From contig JAEOAD010000018.1 in NCBI GenBank assembly GCA_036365145.1, positions 10,522,501 through 10,586,500 of the forward strand: a DNA stretch of 64,000 nt, written 5' to 3'. The first letter of the stretch is position 1, and every line of letters begins with the position of its first letter. A model generated the notes under the pieces. The model did no database searches, was not told the origin of the DNA, and saw only the letters and a program-made list of their open reading frames with translations. A program made the position numbers and the translations under genes. Positions 32,986 through 45,414 of the stretch are shown here, piece after piece. Source of the DNA: Orientallactaga sibirica (Eukaryota; Chordata; Mammalia; Rodentia; Dipodidae).

Positions 32986-34627
32986 AAATATGGGCTACCT
33001 GAAATCAAGCTTATCATTGGCTGATAGTCAATATCTGCACTTTATTTGAGAATATTGGGAACTGTAAGGAAATGGAAAAATAATTAAGGGCAACTGTTTT
33101 ATTTTGAAGATGAAAAAAACAAACCAGGGGCTGCATATACATAAGACAGTAAGTTGTGGGGGAAAGCATATGGCAAGACTCTGTGCTCAAGACTTTGTCT
33201 TACCATGCCATCATGACATTTGGATTTAGAAAGTCAACAAATTCCAAAAACCACTGTCTTCAGGTAGAAGGATGGTTGCCTAAAGCAGAATAAAGCTCGT
33301 GGTAATGGGAAGACACTAATGCACTCAATCACATCTGTGGTCAGTCTTGACTCTCCAGACTCTGGGAAAAATTCTTTTAATATAGAATTCTTATTGATTG
33401 AGAAGAATAAGGGTGTAAGCAAGGTGAAATTTTTTCAGTCATATAATTTCCATAAGTGATGTCATGCATTATAAATTGCTGTTGCCAAGGAGATATAAGA
33501 AATACATATTCTATGGAAACAAAGACATTGATTACATAAAAAATGGCTAGTCTCAGGCTTTGGGGACTCATTCTGCCTTTTGAGTTGTAATGAGCTGTTC
33601 TCTAGGGGAACAAAAATACATTAGTCTTCCAAAAAATAATCATTCATGCATTCAGCAAAGAACAAAGAAAACATTAATACAGCTCTCATAGTCCTCATTC
33701 TTCTTGATGCACATAGATTTAATGGACCCTTTTCCTGTGATATTTACCAAGAATAGGGACAGATAAAACACCACCCTATGTCTAGAAGCTAAAGATTCTC
33801 CCTCAAAAACTTTCAAGTAAGAAATGACTCTTTTCTCTAAGCTAACAACCAATTTCCAGTCAGTGAATAATTTTTCCCAGAACTATCCACTCAATGGAAA
33901 ACAAATGAAGAGGAAAAAATTAAATAAACAAATCTGAAAAAGAGGCCACAGCAACAGAGATGGTGAGCATCTAAACTTACCAGTCAACAAAAACAGGCAC
34001 TTAAAGCTTATCCCAAATTATAATTTTAACTGGTTTCTGAGTTGAGCCTTGCTGGATAAATGACTTCCAAGGCCTGTGGCTCTGGACTGAATGAGAAAAA
34101 ATATTTTTAGCACAACTATTTGGAAATATTTGAGAACTTGAACCTGCTCTTCCATCTGGTACCAAAGCAAGTTTTCAGCGGAGCTCTCAGGACAGCCCCT
34201 GACTCTGCGCTGGTAATCCTGCAGTGACCCACCCTTTCAGAGCACGGTAGGGTTTTTTTATTTTTCTCTTTCTCAGAACTTTGGTAAACTTAAATGCAGT
34301 GGCTTGTTTTTGTTGAGGTGGATTTTTAGCTTGTTAAATATATGGTTCTGCAGGAAGAACCCAGGCAGTGTAGATCTGTTCCCAAATCTCTGATCTGACT
34401 CTGGCTTCTCAGCATGCAGTGATCTCTGACCCTTGGCTCCCTGTGCAGGCTACCACAAAGGGGTCTGTGGATAAATGATATGGACTATAAACATTTTTGC
34501 AAAAGCCAAGGTTTTTTTTTTTTTATCACTATTCTGCCATCAAGGTGATTTACATAAAACAGCCAAAACTTTATAAATCGTGAACTGCTGGATTATAATA
34601 AATGCAGATGTATATGTATCTTTCCAT
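32986..34627. other. Repeat-poor stretch upstream of C1QTNF7
   Basis: No interspersed repeat recognised. A GC-richer block at about 34140-34255 could be a 5' non-coding exon or promoter piece but has no decisive splice or core promoter signal. Confidence 0.45.
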
Positions 34628-34900
34628 CCAGCCTTGTTGAGCCTTTACTGCAGATCAACACCTGTCACTTGCCTCAGCCATACTGAGTTTACATTTTGTT
34701 GGGGAACAAGTAAGCAAATAGGCATAAAATGAGGTGTGAGGCCTCGAGGGAACTACATAGTGGTAGGAGAAGAAGGAGAGATCTCAAACAGGAAAAACAG
34801 CTCTGCTCAGGAAATGGGGACCCCAAAAGCAAATTGCTGAAGAGCTGATCACAGAAAAAAACTGGGATGTGGACAGCTGAGGTATCCACCCTGTTCAAAG
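34628..34900 (+). mobile_element. L2-like fragment
   Basis: Follows the old L2 pattern of CACTTGCC(T)CAG..., GAGTTTACATTTTGTTGGGG, and AACAAGTAAGCAAATA. Assigned by eye. Confidence 0.5.
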
Positions 34901-35239
34901 CTCAGTGCCCAAAGCTCAGCAGAGCTAGAAGGACAAATCCTGCCGTTGTGAAATCTCTATTTAGAGGTCAAGGAAATGTTTTGTTTGGGCCTCTTGGTCA
35001 CCTATCCCTTCCCTAATGATTTCCAGGCAAAGCACACTTTCAACTTGAATAATAATTGAATCCAGCCCTCTGTGATGAAGTAGGATGTGAAACTCCAGTG
35101 TTTACAGAAAAAAAGAACTCAGTTCAAATCCTGACAGTGTCATTTTACGACTTTGTAGAGGAGTCCATGAAGAAATGTAAAATTTTTATCTCTATGAATG
35201 TGACTATTTAGGAAAGTCATATAAAAGGAATCAGAAAAT

Positions 35240-35560
35240 CTGTCCTTTGCTGTCTCATTTATTTCACATACCTAAACCTGGAAAGTTTATCTCTTATAAC
35301 ACACTTCAAATTTCCTTCATTTTAAGGCTTAATAATATTCCATTGTATGTGTAATTCAAATTTGTTTATTCATTTGTCAGTGAACATTTGGCTGACCTTT
35401 TAGCTACTATGGATAATGCTGCTATAGATATGAGGGTGCAAATATCCCTTTGAGTCCCTGCATTTAATTCTTTAGGTTATATTCCTAAAATTGATGTTGC
35501 TGAGAAAGTCTACATTTAATTTTTTTTGAGGAATCATTATGCTGTTTTTCATTATTTTCC
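35240..35560 (-). mobile_element. Ancient L1 3'-end fragment, antisense
   Basis: Antisense match to the familiar block with TAATATTCCATTGTATGT, the ATGGATAATGCTGCTAT segment and the 'ATTCCTAAAATTGATGTTGC' region of old L1s. It lies about 3.6 kb upstream of the first coding exon of C1QTNF7. Confidence 0.75.
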
Positions 35561-37499
35561 ATTCTTATGAGTAAACATCTTTTATTTTTAGAATAAAAAC
35601 CATGCTATTTATAAAGTGATCTCAGTTTATGAACATACTTTCTGGAAGTCCAATTTGGGCATTGGCTTAATCAGAGTTTCTCCTAATGTTTTTCATAGCT
35701 GGCTTCACAAGAACAAAGGATTTGATGACTAAAAGTTTACAAACATTATATACTAGCTTTTTGCCTTGTAGATTCAAAATACATTAACATGGAAGGCCTG
35801 TTATACACACATATTTTTAAATGTATGTTTAAAAGCTAAAATCCTGTTATTTTGTTATTGCTAGGGAGAAATAGGATAGAAAGTCATTTCCATTTAACAT
35901 TGAGGACAAACCTGCTCCAGATTAGCATCATTTCCAGAGCTTTGATTTTCTAACTCCAAAGAAGCATAAAAGCGAGGAAAATGCATGTCAGCACACATTT
36001 TACATAAATTTGCATAATTCAATTCAACACTTTAAAGTGTATTATATGAGAAGTGACTGCTAATGGGTATATTTTCTTTTGAGGATTTTTAAAATATTCT
36101 AAGGTTGGATAATAGTGTGTATTGAGTTGTATATTTTCATTAATTTTATGATTTTCAAATTATACCTTGCAAAGCTGTCAAAAATATTATAATGTTTATA
36201 AAGTTGTGACTCATGTGTTTCATTCCCAATCAAAATAACCAAATTCAATACAAAGTGGTGGGCAGTGGTTGATGACTCAACACAAGGTGCTGGAAATATA
36301 CAGTTGTGTTCCTACCTCACAACTTTTAATCATTAGAAAAATTCTAATGGATCAAATTGAAAGAAAAGTGTAAATTATTTTTAATATCTTAATGTGAAGA
36401 AACCCTTATAAACATACTAAATTTGACTTAAAAATTGTTTCACAGTAAACTATTTTAAGATACATTGAAACATAGAAAACACAAACTAGGGGAAAATGAC
36501 TTGCTGGTTTTTTATATGAGCTAGAGAGAAATCTGCTGGGATTGTTTTAATTGACCCCTACTTTGAGCATCTGTTGTCTGCTATCAGCAAGGCTGAGTAC
36601 CCATTCTCTGAAATACAACTTATAGTTACCTGCTTCCTCTGTCCACTCTTAATCAGACCCTCAACTCACTCTTCTTCCCTACTCTTCACCATGTTCGCAC
36701 ACTGCCACACTGTCTGAGCAGCCACTACCCAAAGCTCTTTGTCTCCAGATTTCAAGTCCCTCTCAGAAACATCTTCATGCCACAGCCTAAGCCTCCTGTT
36801 CAGTTTCTTCGTTGAGCTTATTTTATTTACATCCTCCTTGGGGCCCCAATCTTTAGTCTTTAACAGGGGAAAGGAACTGGCATTTTAATCAATGCAGCTC
36901 TAGATGCTGCCTATGGTGAGATGTAGGCACAGAATGTTCCTTTCAGTTTCTTTCATTTGAGGCCTTTTCAGATCTGGTATCTATCAAATCTGTGAGGTTT
37001 GTCAGAAAGTGTCTTACTCTCATTTGAACCATAGAATCTGTGATTTAGGTTTGTGCTTACCCTGGTTTGGATATGGTTTAAGTATACACAATGAGGGTTT
37101 TGTGTGTTAAGGAGTCTGATCTTCAGTGCAGTAACGAACATAGAAGCTTCAAGGGGTGGAGCCTGGCGGAAAGTCACAAGACAGGCCACTCTCGTGCTCT
37201 GGCTTCTTGTCTTACCGTGGAATTCTCCCTCTTACACAATCCCCACCTTGATGCCATCTGCCATGATGTGCAGACAGAGACCCTTGCCCGAGCCAGTGCT
37301 GTATCGCATTTTGAGGTCCAGATTTTCAGCCCAAACACCCTCTTTTCTTTATGAGTGGCCTACCTTGGGTATGTCATTAGTAGCAAAATACAAACCAATG
37401 CTGTTGTGTGATAAGTCCAGGAGGTAGGATGGCAGACATTCTCCTCCCTTGCAGTGGTGTGCCACAGATTTGGTCAAGCTTCTACTTGAAAAAAAAAAT

Positions 37500-37590
37500 G
37501 TTTTTGCTTTACATTTATATATACACTATATGTGTATAATACATATTATAAAATATATATAATATATAAAATATATGTTATATATAGTTT
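37500..37590 (+). repeat. AT-rich low-complexity run
   Basis: TATATA/AAATATAT alternation, able to fold as a long weak hairpin. Confidence 0.85.
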
Positions 37591-37628
37591 CTAGGAACCA
37601 GGATTATTTTGAAATCTGATGAGCTCTC

Positions 37629-37668
37629 TAAATCATATTTGTCATTCTTAAATCATATTTGTCATTCT
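37629..37668 (+). repeat. Perfect 20-bp tandem duplication
   Basis: Two identical units of TAAATCATATTTGTCATTCT back to back. Confidence 0.97.
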
Positions 37669-38741
37669 TGCACTTTGGCAAAATTTTTAGTTTAAATCCA
37701 CTATGTTCCACCATGGGCACCATAAAAGTGGTATGTGTGTGAAATACCTGGCTAAATTTCTCATATGGCTGCCAAAAATTATCTCCTCTATTTGATCACT
37801 TTTTAATTTTTGCATTATTATTTCCTTGGGAGGGAATAGTTCAGATCAAGCTCTATGCAGATTTCTTGCTAAAACACAAATCCAGCCATCCAAAACCTAC
37901 TCATTTACCGAAACACAGAACCATTTGTGTCCAACCACCTGCTTATTCTAAGGGCAGTCAAGGATGCCCAGCCTACGCCAACCCTTCCACATTCCTTCCT
38001 TAGCCTATCTGCCGGGATATCATGCTAACCATATTCTCAGCTTCTAAACTTTGTGGATGAAAATTCCAAGTCCTGTAGATTAGAGTCCTGTAGACCTGCT
38101 GCCTGATTCACACAGATTATGTGGCACCATGCATGGTTTAATTTCACACAGCTATTTAATTGACCCCCAGTGCTAATGGCTTAATGGGGCACATGACATT
38201 ATATTCTGAAGATTCTAAATTACAGTTTGAGACTCCCTTCAGGACATACATAGTGCTCCAATTAACACTAATTGGCATTATGCATGATTAGCAAGTGAAA
38301 AACATGTTTGTTTTTTTTGAAAATGCTGCTCCTTTTCTCTTGCTTTAAAATAGAAATCTGTGAATTCTAAGAAAATGATCATTAATGAAAGCAAAAATTT
38401 ATTAGATTGATGTCTAGCAGAGTGTTTATGTCTTTAGGACATTGTAAACAAATGTCTATAATAGGGTTTATATGTACACAAAAACAGTACAGACAAAAGC
38501 AATAATAAATGTTACAAATATTCATTGATATCAGATGCTTATAATACATTGTTAAGTGAAAATAAATAAATAATCATAGGAATGGCACAATACCACTTTT
38601 CTCCAAAATATAGACCAAAAAAAAATGGCAAGATGTATTAAACTGCAAAGGATAATTAAGTGCCAACGTTTATCTGAGTCATTTGCATCTGTCTTTCTTT
38701 TTTATGCATCAGTGTTTTGGAAAGCAAAGTTCTAAGAATAT

Positions 38742-38930
38742 GTGCAGTGGTTAAAGGTGCTTGCTTGCAAAACATGCCTGCTCAGATTCAATTCCCCAGG
38801 ACCTATGCAAACTGGACTCAAAAGGTGGTGCAAGTGTCTGGTTTTGTTTCAGCTTCAAGAGTTCCTGGTGCCCCACCCCTCATGCATATGTGTGCAAATG
38901 TTTTTTTTAATAAAAGAAAAGGTCATCTTT
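38742..38930 (+). mobile_element. tRNA-derived SINE, diverged
   Basis: GCAGTGGTTAAAGGTGCTTG and CAATTCCCCAGGACCTATG blocks survive; it ends about 260 bases before the first coding exon of C1QTNF7. Confidence 0.75.
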
Positions 38931-39190
38931 CATAATTCTTGAAGAGTACATGCTACATGAAGTATTTTTAAATGTTGTGATGCTTCATTTACACCAATCT
39001 GGGAAGGACACTGTGAACGCCATCAACGCCGTGTTAACAGTTGTCAATGCAATCGTGAAGGAAGCATGGCTTTAGATGTGAGGAAAAGCAAACACTGCAG
39101 TGAAATGCACATGCGCATTCTAGTGTTCACTGAGTGAACCACACCAGACCTTACCCTGAGAGTGCATTGATGTCTGTGTCTCTCTTCTAG

Positions 39191-39198
39191 AACCAAAG
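39191..39198 (+). other. C1QTNF7: C1QTNF7 5' UTR segment in first coding exon
   Basis: Eight bases lie between the splice acceptor (a CT-rich tract ending TTCTAG at 39190) and the start codon. The rest of the 5' UTR must therefore come from one or more upstream exons that I cannot place securely. Confidence 0.8.
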
Positions 39199-39436
39199 AT
39201 GATTGTCTTGCTCTACGTCACAAGTTTTGCCATTTGTGCAAGTGGACAACCTCGGAGTCATCAACCCAAAGGAGAGAGCTACTCCCCGAGGTATATCTGC
39301 AGCATTCCTGGCTTACCTGGACCCCCAGGCCCACCAGGAGCAAATGGTTCTCCTGGGCCCCATGGTCGCATCGGCCTCCCAGGAAGAGATGGTAGAGATG
39401 GCAGGAAAGGAGAGAAAGGAGAAAAGGGAACTGCAG
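39199..39436 (+). CDS. C1QTNF7: C1QTNF7 (CTRP7) coding exon 1: signal peptide and start of collagen domain
   Basis: This exon encodes residues 1-79 and the first base of codon 80 of a secreted C1q/TNF-related protein. Residues 1-16 form a hydrophobic signal peptide, followed by a short variable segment with Cys33, likely used in inter-chain disulfides. Gly-X-Y collagen triplets begin at Gly38. The exon is bounded by a polypyrimidine-AG acceptor ending at 39190 and a GTAATG donor at 39437; reading through the donor would add a spurious extension before a stop. The ATG at 39199 has A at -3 and lies 8 bases inside the exon. The protein closely matches the known C1QTNF7 family member in order, length and wording of motifs. 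Secreted CTRPs form trimers through the collagen and C1q parts and act as circulating or local metabolic signals; a role for this one in glucose homeostasis is reported in mice. I am very sure of the identity, somewhat less sure of the exact species. Confidence 0.96.
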
Positions 39437-40058
39437 GTAATGGATGATGAAGCCCGGGAAACACCCTGTCTGCCTTATAATTGCTCCCTTCATTGTTTCT
39501 TCTCATGGAAATTCCTCCTTAAGTCTCATGTGCTCATTTCCGGAGCCCTCACTGTGCATCAAATGTAGCTTTCTCTCTTTTCTTACATCTTACTTGGTTG
39601 TAGTGACAACTCCTTCCACTGGCTACTGTCACATTGAGAAGGTGAGAAAACTGACTGTGACATGACTACATGGATTCTTGGAGATGGACTCATGAATGTC
39701 AGAGCTGTACTCAAACATCTGATGCCTAAATTGCTAAACTATCCCAATTCCAGAAAAAGGCTGATGCATGAATGCCTGGGTGGATAGATAGACAGATGGG
39801 CAGGTGGGAGCTGAAACTAAGTACAGGCAGGAATTAGAAGCCAGACATCCAGGTGCCTCCTGCTCAGAGCTGATAATTCTAAACAAAGACAACTCAAGGG
39901 CTTCTAGATTTTCACTTTTATAGAGGAAAGGCCCATGGCATTGTGCTGCTTGCCTTTCCTAGCTCATCATTTTCCCTCCAATGATAGCAGGGCCATGGAT
40001 TTCTCATAGATCTTTACAGCAACACAATGGGTTTCTAATCCTTAAGTACTTCTCACTT

Positions 40059-40059
<1 letters not shown>

Positions 40060-40093
<34 letters not shown>

Positions 40094-40258
40094 GTTTTGC
40101 GAGGTAGGGTCTCACTCTGGTCCAGGCTGACCTGGAATTAACTATGTAGTCTCAGGGTGGCCTCGAACTCTCGGCGATCCTCCTACCTCTGCCTCCCGAG
40201 TGCTGGGATTAAAGGCGTGCGCCACCATGCCCGGCAAGTATGTGCCACCATGCCTGGC
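40060..40258 (-). mobile_element. C1QTNF7: B1 SINE, antisense, with duplicated 5' head
   Basis: A young-looking B1 with a T-run of about 33 (A-tail) in the C1QTNF7 intron. Outside its normal 5' end (40235) there is a second 23-bp partial head (40236-40258) before the target duplication TCTCACTTGTTT, which occurs at 40051 and 40259. Confidence 0.9.
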
Positions 40259-40662
40259 TCTCACTTGTTTTATCCACAAATAATTTCACTAGTGAAGCTT
40301 GCCACACTCTTCAGTCTTCTAGAGTAAAGCAATTTGAAATTCTACAGAGGTGGTGTTAACTCTACAAGAGGAAGGGATTTGGAACCAATCTTTGAAAACA
40401 GGTTTCTGAGTGTGAAAGGACAAAGCATAAGAAGAAAAAAAATTCATAAATCTAAGAAATAAGCTTCTATCTAGTCATTGTACCTGATTTATTGGCGTTC
40501 TGTGAAACTATATCACAGATTATTAGATAATGATTCATTCCTGAATGTTCCATGCAGAAAATACTGGGCAAATGAATAGCTGTCAAATGTATGTACATTT
40601 TCCAATGTTTAAAGAACCTCAGGTAAAAGTTCAACATCAGACAAAGAACCTTGAACTTGAAC

Positions 40663-40862
40663 GGGCTGGAGGGATGGCTTAGTGGTTAAGGCACTTGCCT
40701 GCAAAGCCAAAAGACCCAAGTTTGATTCCCCAGGACCCACATAAGCTAGATGCACAAGGTGGCACATGTGTCTGGAGTTCATTTGCAGTGGCTGGAGGCC
40801 CTGGCATGCCCATTCTCCCCCCCCCTCTTTCTCTCTATCAAAAAATAAAAATAAAAGTTTTT
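40663..40862 (+). mobile_element. tRNA-derived SINE in C1QTNF7 intron
   Basis: Sense copy with AAGAAC(C/A)TTGAACTT target repeats. Confidence 0.9.
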
Positions 40863-41039
40863 TAAAAAGAACATTGAACTTAAAATTTAAGCACAATTTT
40901 CCAAAGGTGTCTGCCTATAGTGTAGCTCATGTGAATACAAGTAACCACTGAGCCTTGAAATTCTGTAACACAAGGATTGCACATGACTGACTTTAGTTGA
41001 CTGTCTGGAAATAATAATGCCGTGCCTCAGCAAACAAGC

Positions 41040-41245
41040 AGTGGAGTCAGAAAAACAGGCTCGAATCTTTGCTCCTTCAGTTACTTAACTTAGCTCACCC
41101 TTGGACAAAGAGCCGCTTTGAAGCTCATCTGCAAAATGCTAGTAGTCAGGGTGATTGTGAAGTTTAATGGCATCAATACATGAAAAACCCTCCACAGAAT
41201 ACCTGCCATATGGAGTATTTGGCAAATGGTAGCTATTATTACTTA
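41040..41245 (+). mobile_element. MIR element in C1QTNF7 intron
   Basis: GTGGAGTCAGAAAAACAGGC, AGTTACTTAACTTAGCTCAC, ATCTGCAAAATGCTAGTAGT and a GGCAAATGGTAGCTATTATT end match the full MIR order. Confidence 0.7.
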
Positions 41246-41735
41246 TTGTATTTTGATTACAATTGGGGTCCCACCTAGATAAATCTATGACTACCCAAAA
41301 CCATACATTACAAATAAAAATGATTAATGTGCTCATAAGGTAGTTCTAGCATTATTTCAGATTAAATCAAGTGCTCATAATTGCTACAGAGCTCAATGTA
41401 GTGGGTCAGGTATACCCCTATATATACCAATCTATTTATTTCTCCATGTATTCATGCACCATTTACTCAGAAACATTTTTGTGCATCTATTACTGTCAAC
41501 TATGATTCTGGGTCAGTGTTTCTCTGACTATATAACAATGACAGTTAATATAGACAAAATATTTGTTCCAGGGTGGACTTCCTGTGTGCTATAGAATGAT
41601 TGGCTTCATTTGCCTAGATGTCAGTGCCATACCTGCCTCCAATTGTAACAGCCAAAATTGTCTCTAGGCATTGCAAAGGTATCCTTGGGTAGAGACAGGT
41701 ATTACAAAATTGTGACTACTTAAAAAACTGTTTTA

Positions 41736-41903
41736 GGGCTGGAGAGATGGCTTAGCAGTTAAGGCGTTTGCCTGCAAAGCCAAAGGACCCAGATTCTATT
41801 TCCCAGGACCCACATAAGCTAGATGCACAAAGTGGCGCATGTGTCTGGGGTTCATTTTCAGTGGCTGGAGGCCCTGGAGCGCCCATTGTCCTTTGCTCTG
41901 CCT

Positions 41904-41944
<41 letters not shown>

Positions 41945-41962
41945 AAATAAATAAAAATATTT
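41736..41962 (+). mobile_element. tRNA-derived SINE in C1QTNF7 intron
   Basis: Sense copy with CT run and AAATAAATAAATAAA tail; ATGTTTTAG/CTGTTTTAG flanks. Confidence 0.9.
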
Positions 41963-42589
41963 TTAAAATATATTTTTTAAAAAATGTTTTAGATCCTGGG
42001 AATGCAGAAATGAATACCACATTGTCCTTGTCTTGAGAATCAGACATCTGTGTAGGAAAAACCAATATATAAGAACATAATTACAATAGCTCCCAATAAT
42101 ATCAAGAAGTTATTATTTGTTGGGAACTTTAAATTTAATATCCACCATTATAATCTTTAGTACTTGTAATATGCAATAAAGTAATTCTACAGGTGAAAAA
42201 CTCAGGATCCCCCAAAAATGACTCTTCAGCCTTATGTTGTAAATCCAGTGTACACACTTAAGGACACAGAGCATCTGAGAAAGGAGAGGTAGGCCTGACT
42301 GTGAGATCAGTGAAGAGATACATGCCTCATTACAGGAGCACTGCCCTTGGGCTTTGGGGATATGTTTTTAATGTGGCTGCATTTGGTCACGTGACTGGCT
42401 GCTTCAGTTCCCTCTTTCCTATGACACACAAGTGTCATTTCATTTGTGCACCCTTAGTGAACACCCTTGCAGCCCCCACCAAAGCCAAGTCCAGGCAGAA
42501 TCACCTGTACTCTTTTTCCAACTTCTGATCCTAAATTAGAAATATGAAGCTTATTATACCAAATAATAAATTATTTATAAAAATATCGT

Positions 42590-42803
42590 GGGCTGGAGGG
42601 ATGGCTTAGTGGTTAAGGCATTTGCCTGCAAAGCCAAAGGACCCAGGTTCGATTCCCCAGGACCCACATCAGCCAGATGCCCAAGGGGGTGCATGCATCT
42701 GGAGTTCGTTTGCAGTGGCTGGAGGCCCTGTTGCACCCATTCTCTCTCTCTCTCCCTCTCCCTCTTTCTCTGTCAAATAAATAAATAAATAAAAATAAAA
42801 TAT
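42590..42803 (+). mobile_element. tRNA-derived SINE in C1QTNF7 intron
   Basis: Sense copy close to the local consensus, followed by an ATTGT-type pentamer repeat at 42838-42890. Confidence 0.9.
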
Positions 42804-42837
42804 TACAAAAAATATCTCTCACTGGTCTGTAGCAATT

Positions 42838-42890
42838 ATTATTGTATTGTTTTGTTTTGTATTGTATTGTGTTGTGTTGTATTGCATTGA
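42838..42890 (+). repeat. ATTGT pentamer repeat
   Basis: About ten units of ATTGT/GTTGT/TTTTG following a SINE tail. Confidence 0.9.
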
Positions 42891-43009
42891 ATTCAGTTGA
42901 ACTTGTTGGCAGACTCATACAAATATCTTCAGATATCATTAAACATGATCACGAAACATTTCTTATTAAAGCTTAAAATATGCATTTAGGTATTCCTGAA
43001 CTTAGCTGT

Positions 43010-43349
43010 CACCTGTGGTATTAATCATATATTCTCTCTGTGGACAAATACCTGACAGCTTAAGGAAAGGGTTTATTTTGGTTTACAGTTTCAAAGGGAA
43101 GTCTGGTGGCAGGGAAGCCATGGTAACAGAAGCAAAGAGCAGAACTGTCACACTGCAGTCAGGAAACAGGAGGCAAACAGGAAGTGGGACTGAGCTATAA
43201 AACCTCAAAGCCCATCCTCAATAATCTACTTCCTCTGGCAAGACTCCACTCCCTAAAGTTTCCACAACCTTCCCAAGCATTGCCCCCAGCTAGGGACCAA
43301 ATGTTCAAACACATGAGCTTGCAGAGAACATGTCACATTCAAACCACCA
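43010..43349 (-). mobile_element. ERVL-MaLR LTR, antisense, in C1QTNF7 intron
   Basis: Antisense blocks GGGTTTATTTTGGTTTACAG, CCAGCTAGGGACCAAATG and ACATTCAAACCACCA identify the family. No partner LTR with matching interior was found, so it is probably a solo LTR. Confidence 0.7.
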
Positions 43350-44247
43350 GTGCCTGTATTTGCAGATTTCAAGTTAATAAATAATGATAGCTAACTTGAG
43401 AATAGGGTAGATGTGGTCCATGCCAATGTCACATCCAGCCTCTGTCATAGTAGCTGATATATAGTGAGTGGTCAATCAGTATTAAATGGTTTAGATAGAA
43501 GTATGTATATATGCATGTGTAGATCCATTGGTGGATGGATGGGTAGGTGGGTGGATAACATGGCTCTGAAGACAAAATCGAGGTAGACCCCTTCTGTGTA
43601 GAAATAAAAATTTTCTCTGTTAAATCTTCAGTATTTCAGCACAGATTGACCCATGCTGCATAATTCTCCTTTCTATACAAGATGTATCTAACTAAACAGG
43701 GGAAAAGAGAATGACTTACCCCTTCCTTCTTGTTTTTTTTTTTTTCCCTTCCATCGACTCTTAATGTGTGGTCCCTGGCAGATGGACAAACTCTTTATGT
43801 AAAAAGGGAAAATTCTTATACATTATGACACTTAACCCATTAATATCACCCAGCAGTTCAACATGTTAAATCAGTATTACAATAGAGCTTGAAAAGACCT
43901 CCCAGTATTTATTATTTGCAAGTCAATACTTGTGATTGTGTCTCAATGAATTTTCAAGAAGATTAGACCTCCCACAACAACCTAATCCAAATCTTTATTT
44001 CAAACACTGCAAGCTTGGAGCCAGAGGGGGTCATATGCCTCTCAGATTCACCTAAATTGCACATAGCTGAAGTGAGTGCCAGAAAGTTCAATAGTCACAC
44101 AAAATTTCCAGTGTCCCTGGCTTCCAAGGACTTTAAATCCATAGACCAGGAGATAAAGTTTAGAGACATTTTTGTCAGATTATACGTAGAATTTAAGAAA
44201 AAGAAGGAAGACAGAGCTCTTGCCCAAGGAGGCAAGAAGGGCTTTCT

Positions 44248-44383
44248 GCCGGGTGTGGTGGCGCACGCCTTTAATCCCAGCACTCGGGAGGCAGAGGTAG
44301 GAGGATCGCCGAGAGTTTGAGGCCACCCTGAGACTACATAGTTAATTCCAGGTCAGCCTGGACCAGAGTGAGATCCTACCTCG

Positions 44384-44417
<34 letters not shown>
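44248..44417 (+). mobile_element. B1 SINE, sense, in C1QTNF7 intron
   Basis: Nearly intact B1 with a ~34-base A-tail and a perfect 15-bp target duplication (AAGAAGGGCTTTCTG), so probably recent. Confidence 0.92.
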
Positions 44418-44419
<2 letters not shown>

Positions 44420-44783
44420 AGGGCTTTCTGTAAATGAGGAAACCCACCCAGAAACCTTTTTGGTCATCTTTTCTGTGAGCCCCCTTGTTGGGCAGCTAGA
44501 CTAGTCAATTTGCTCTTAATCCCAGGTGTCTGGGTGATGTTGGGTTTTTTGGAAAAGGACTGGTTTTCTTATAAGGCTTAATTTGTGAGGAAAGACCTTC
44601 TCAAAAGGGGTAGAAGGATTCCCCAAAGGGGCAGAGATTTTAGGGTCCTGTTACTCTTAAACTGCCTCATAATTCCTATGGTTAAAATAAGTATGGAGAC
44701 CAAATTGTTTCATTGATGTGTCAAAGACCAATGGTGACAGAAAAAGTTAAACTTCTATAAACTCCTATTTAAAATAAAATACC

Positions 44784-45011
44784 TGGCTGGAGAGATGGCT
44801 TAGTGGTTAAGGCACTTGCCTGTGAATCCTAAAGACTCATGTTCGACTCTCCAGGTCCTACATAAACCAGATGCACAAGGTGATGCCAGTGTGCAAGGCC
44901 ACACATGTGCACAAGGGGGTGCAAATGCTGGAGTTCAACTGCAGCGGCTGGAGGCCCTAGTGGGCCTCTCTCTCTCTCTCTCTCTCTCGCTCTCGCTCTC
45001 ATTAAAAAAAG
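44784..45011 (+). mobile_element. tRNA-derived SINE in C1QTNF7 intron
   Basis: Sense copy, long form; AAAATA/GAAAATACC flanks. Confidence 0.9.
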
Positions 45012-45414
45012 AAAAGAAAATACCAATTTAGGACTGGTAGTCTTTGACTCTTATCAGTTTCACAGAAAATAGTATTCCTATCCCATTTCTACTAAAAAGC
45101 AACAAATGTGGGCAGTTGAGATTAGTATTATATTATTTCAAGGAACAAATATCAGAGTGTGATCTGCTTGTGCTAGAGTCTCAGCAGACAACCTCAGTAA
45201 GGAGTCGTGATGGTGACAGAGTAGAGCACTGGTCTTAACTCATCGGGAAAGAGTGACAGTCACTGCTTGCTGTGTCAACGCATCATAAATTGTTAAGCAG
45301 CCACTTTCCAAAATGGTTAAAACATGGTACTTGATATTTTCAGGGTAAAACTTTATTTTCCTGAGATTTGCTTCTCTGGACACGTCACTGCTGACAGCAT
45401 CAGTCGCTTCCCTC

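Larger units (their letters stand above)
35561..38741. other. Repeat-poor AT-rich stretch upstream of C1QTNF7
   Basis: Only an AT-run and a 20-bp duplication are seen. Two parts (about 35890-36060 and 38090-38300) are dense in TAAT and octamer-like motifs and are candidates for conserved regulatory DNA. Confidence 0.45.

Noticed and set aside
39218..39506. Proline-rich frames opposite the collagen exon
   Set aside because: Antisense of Gly-X-Y coding sequence; the plus-strand exon explains it fully. The same holds for 47418-47666.
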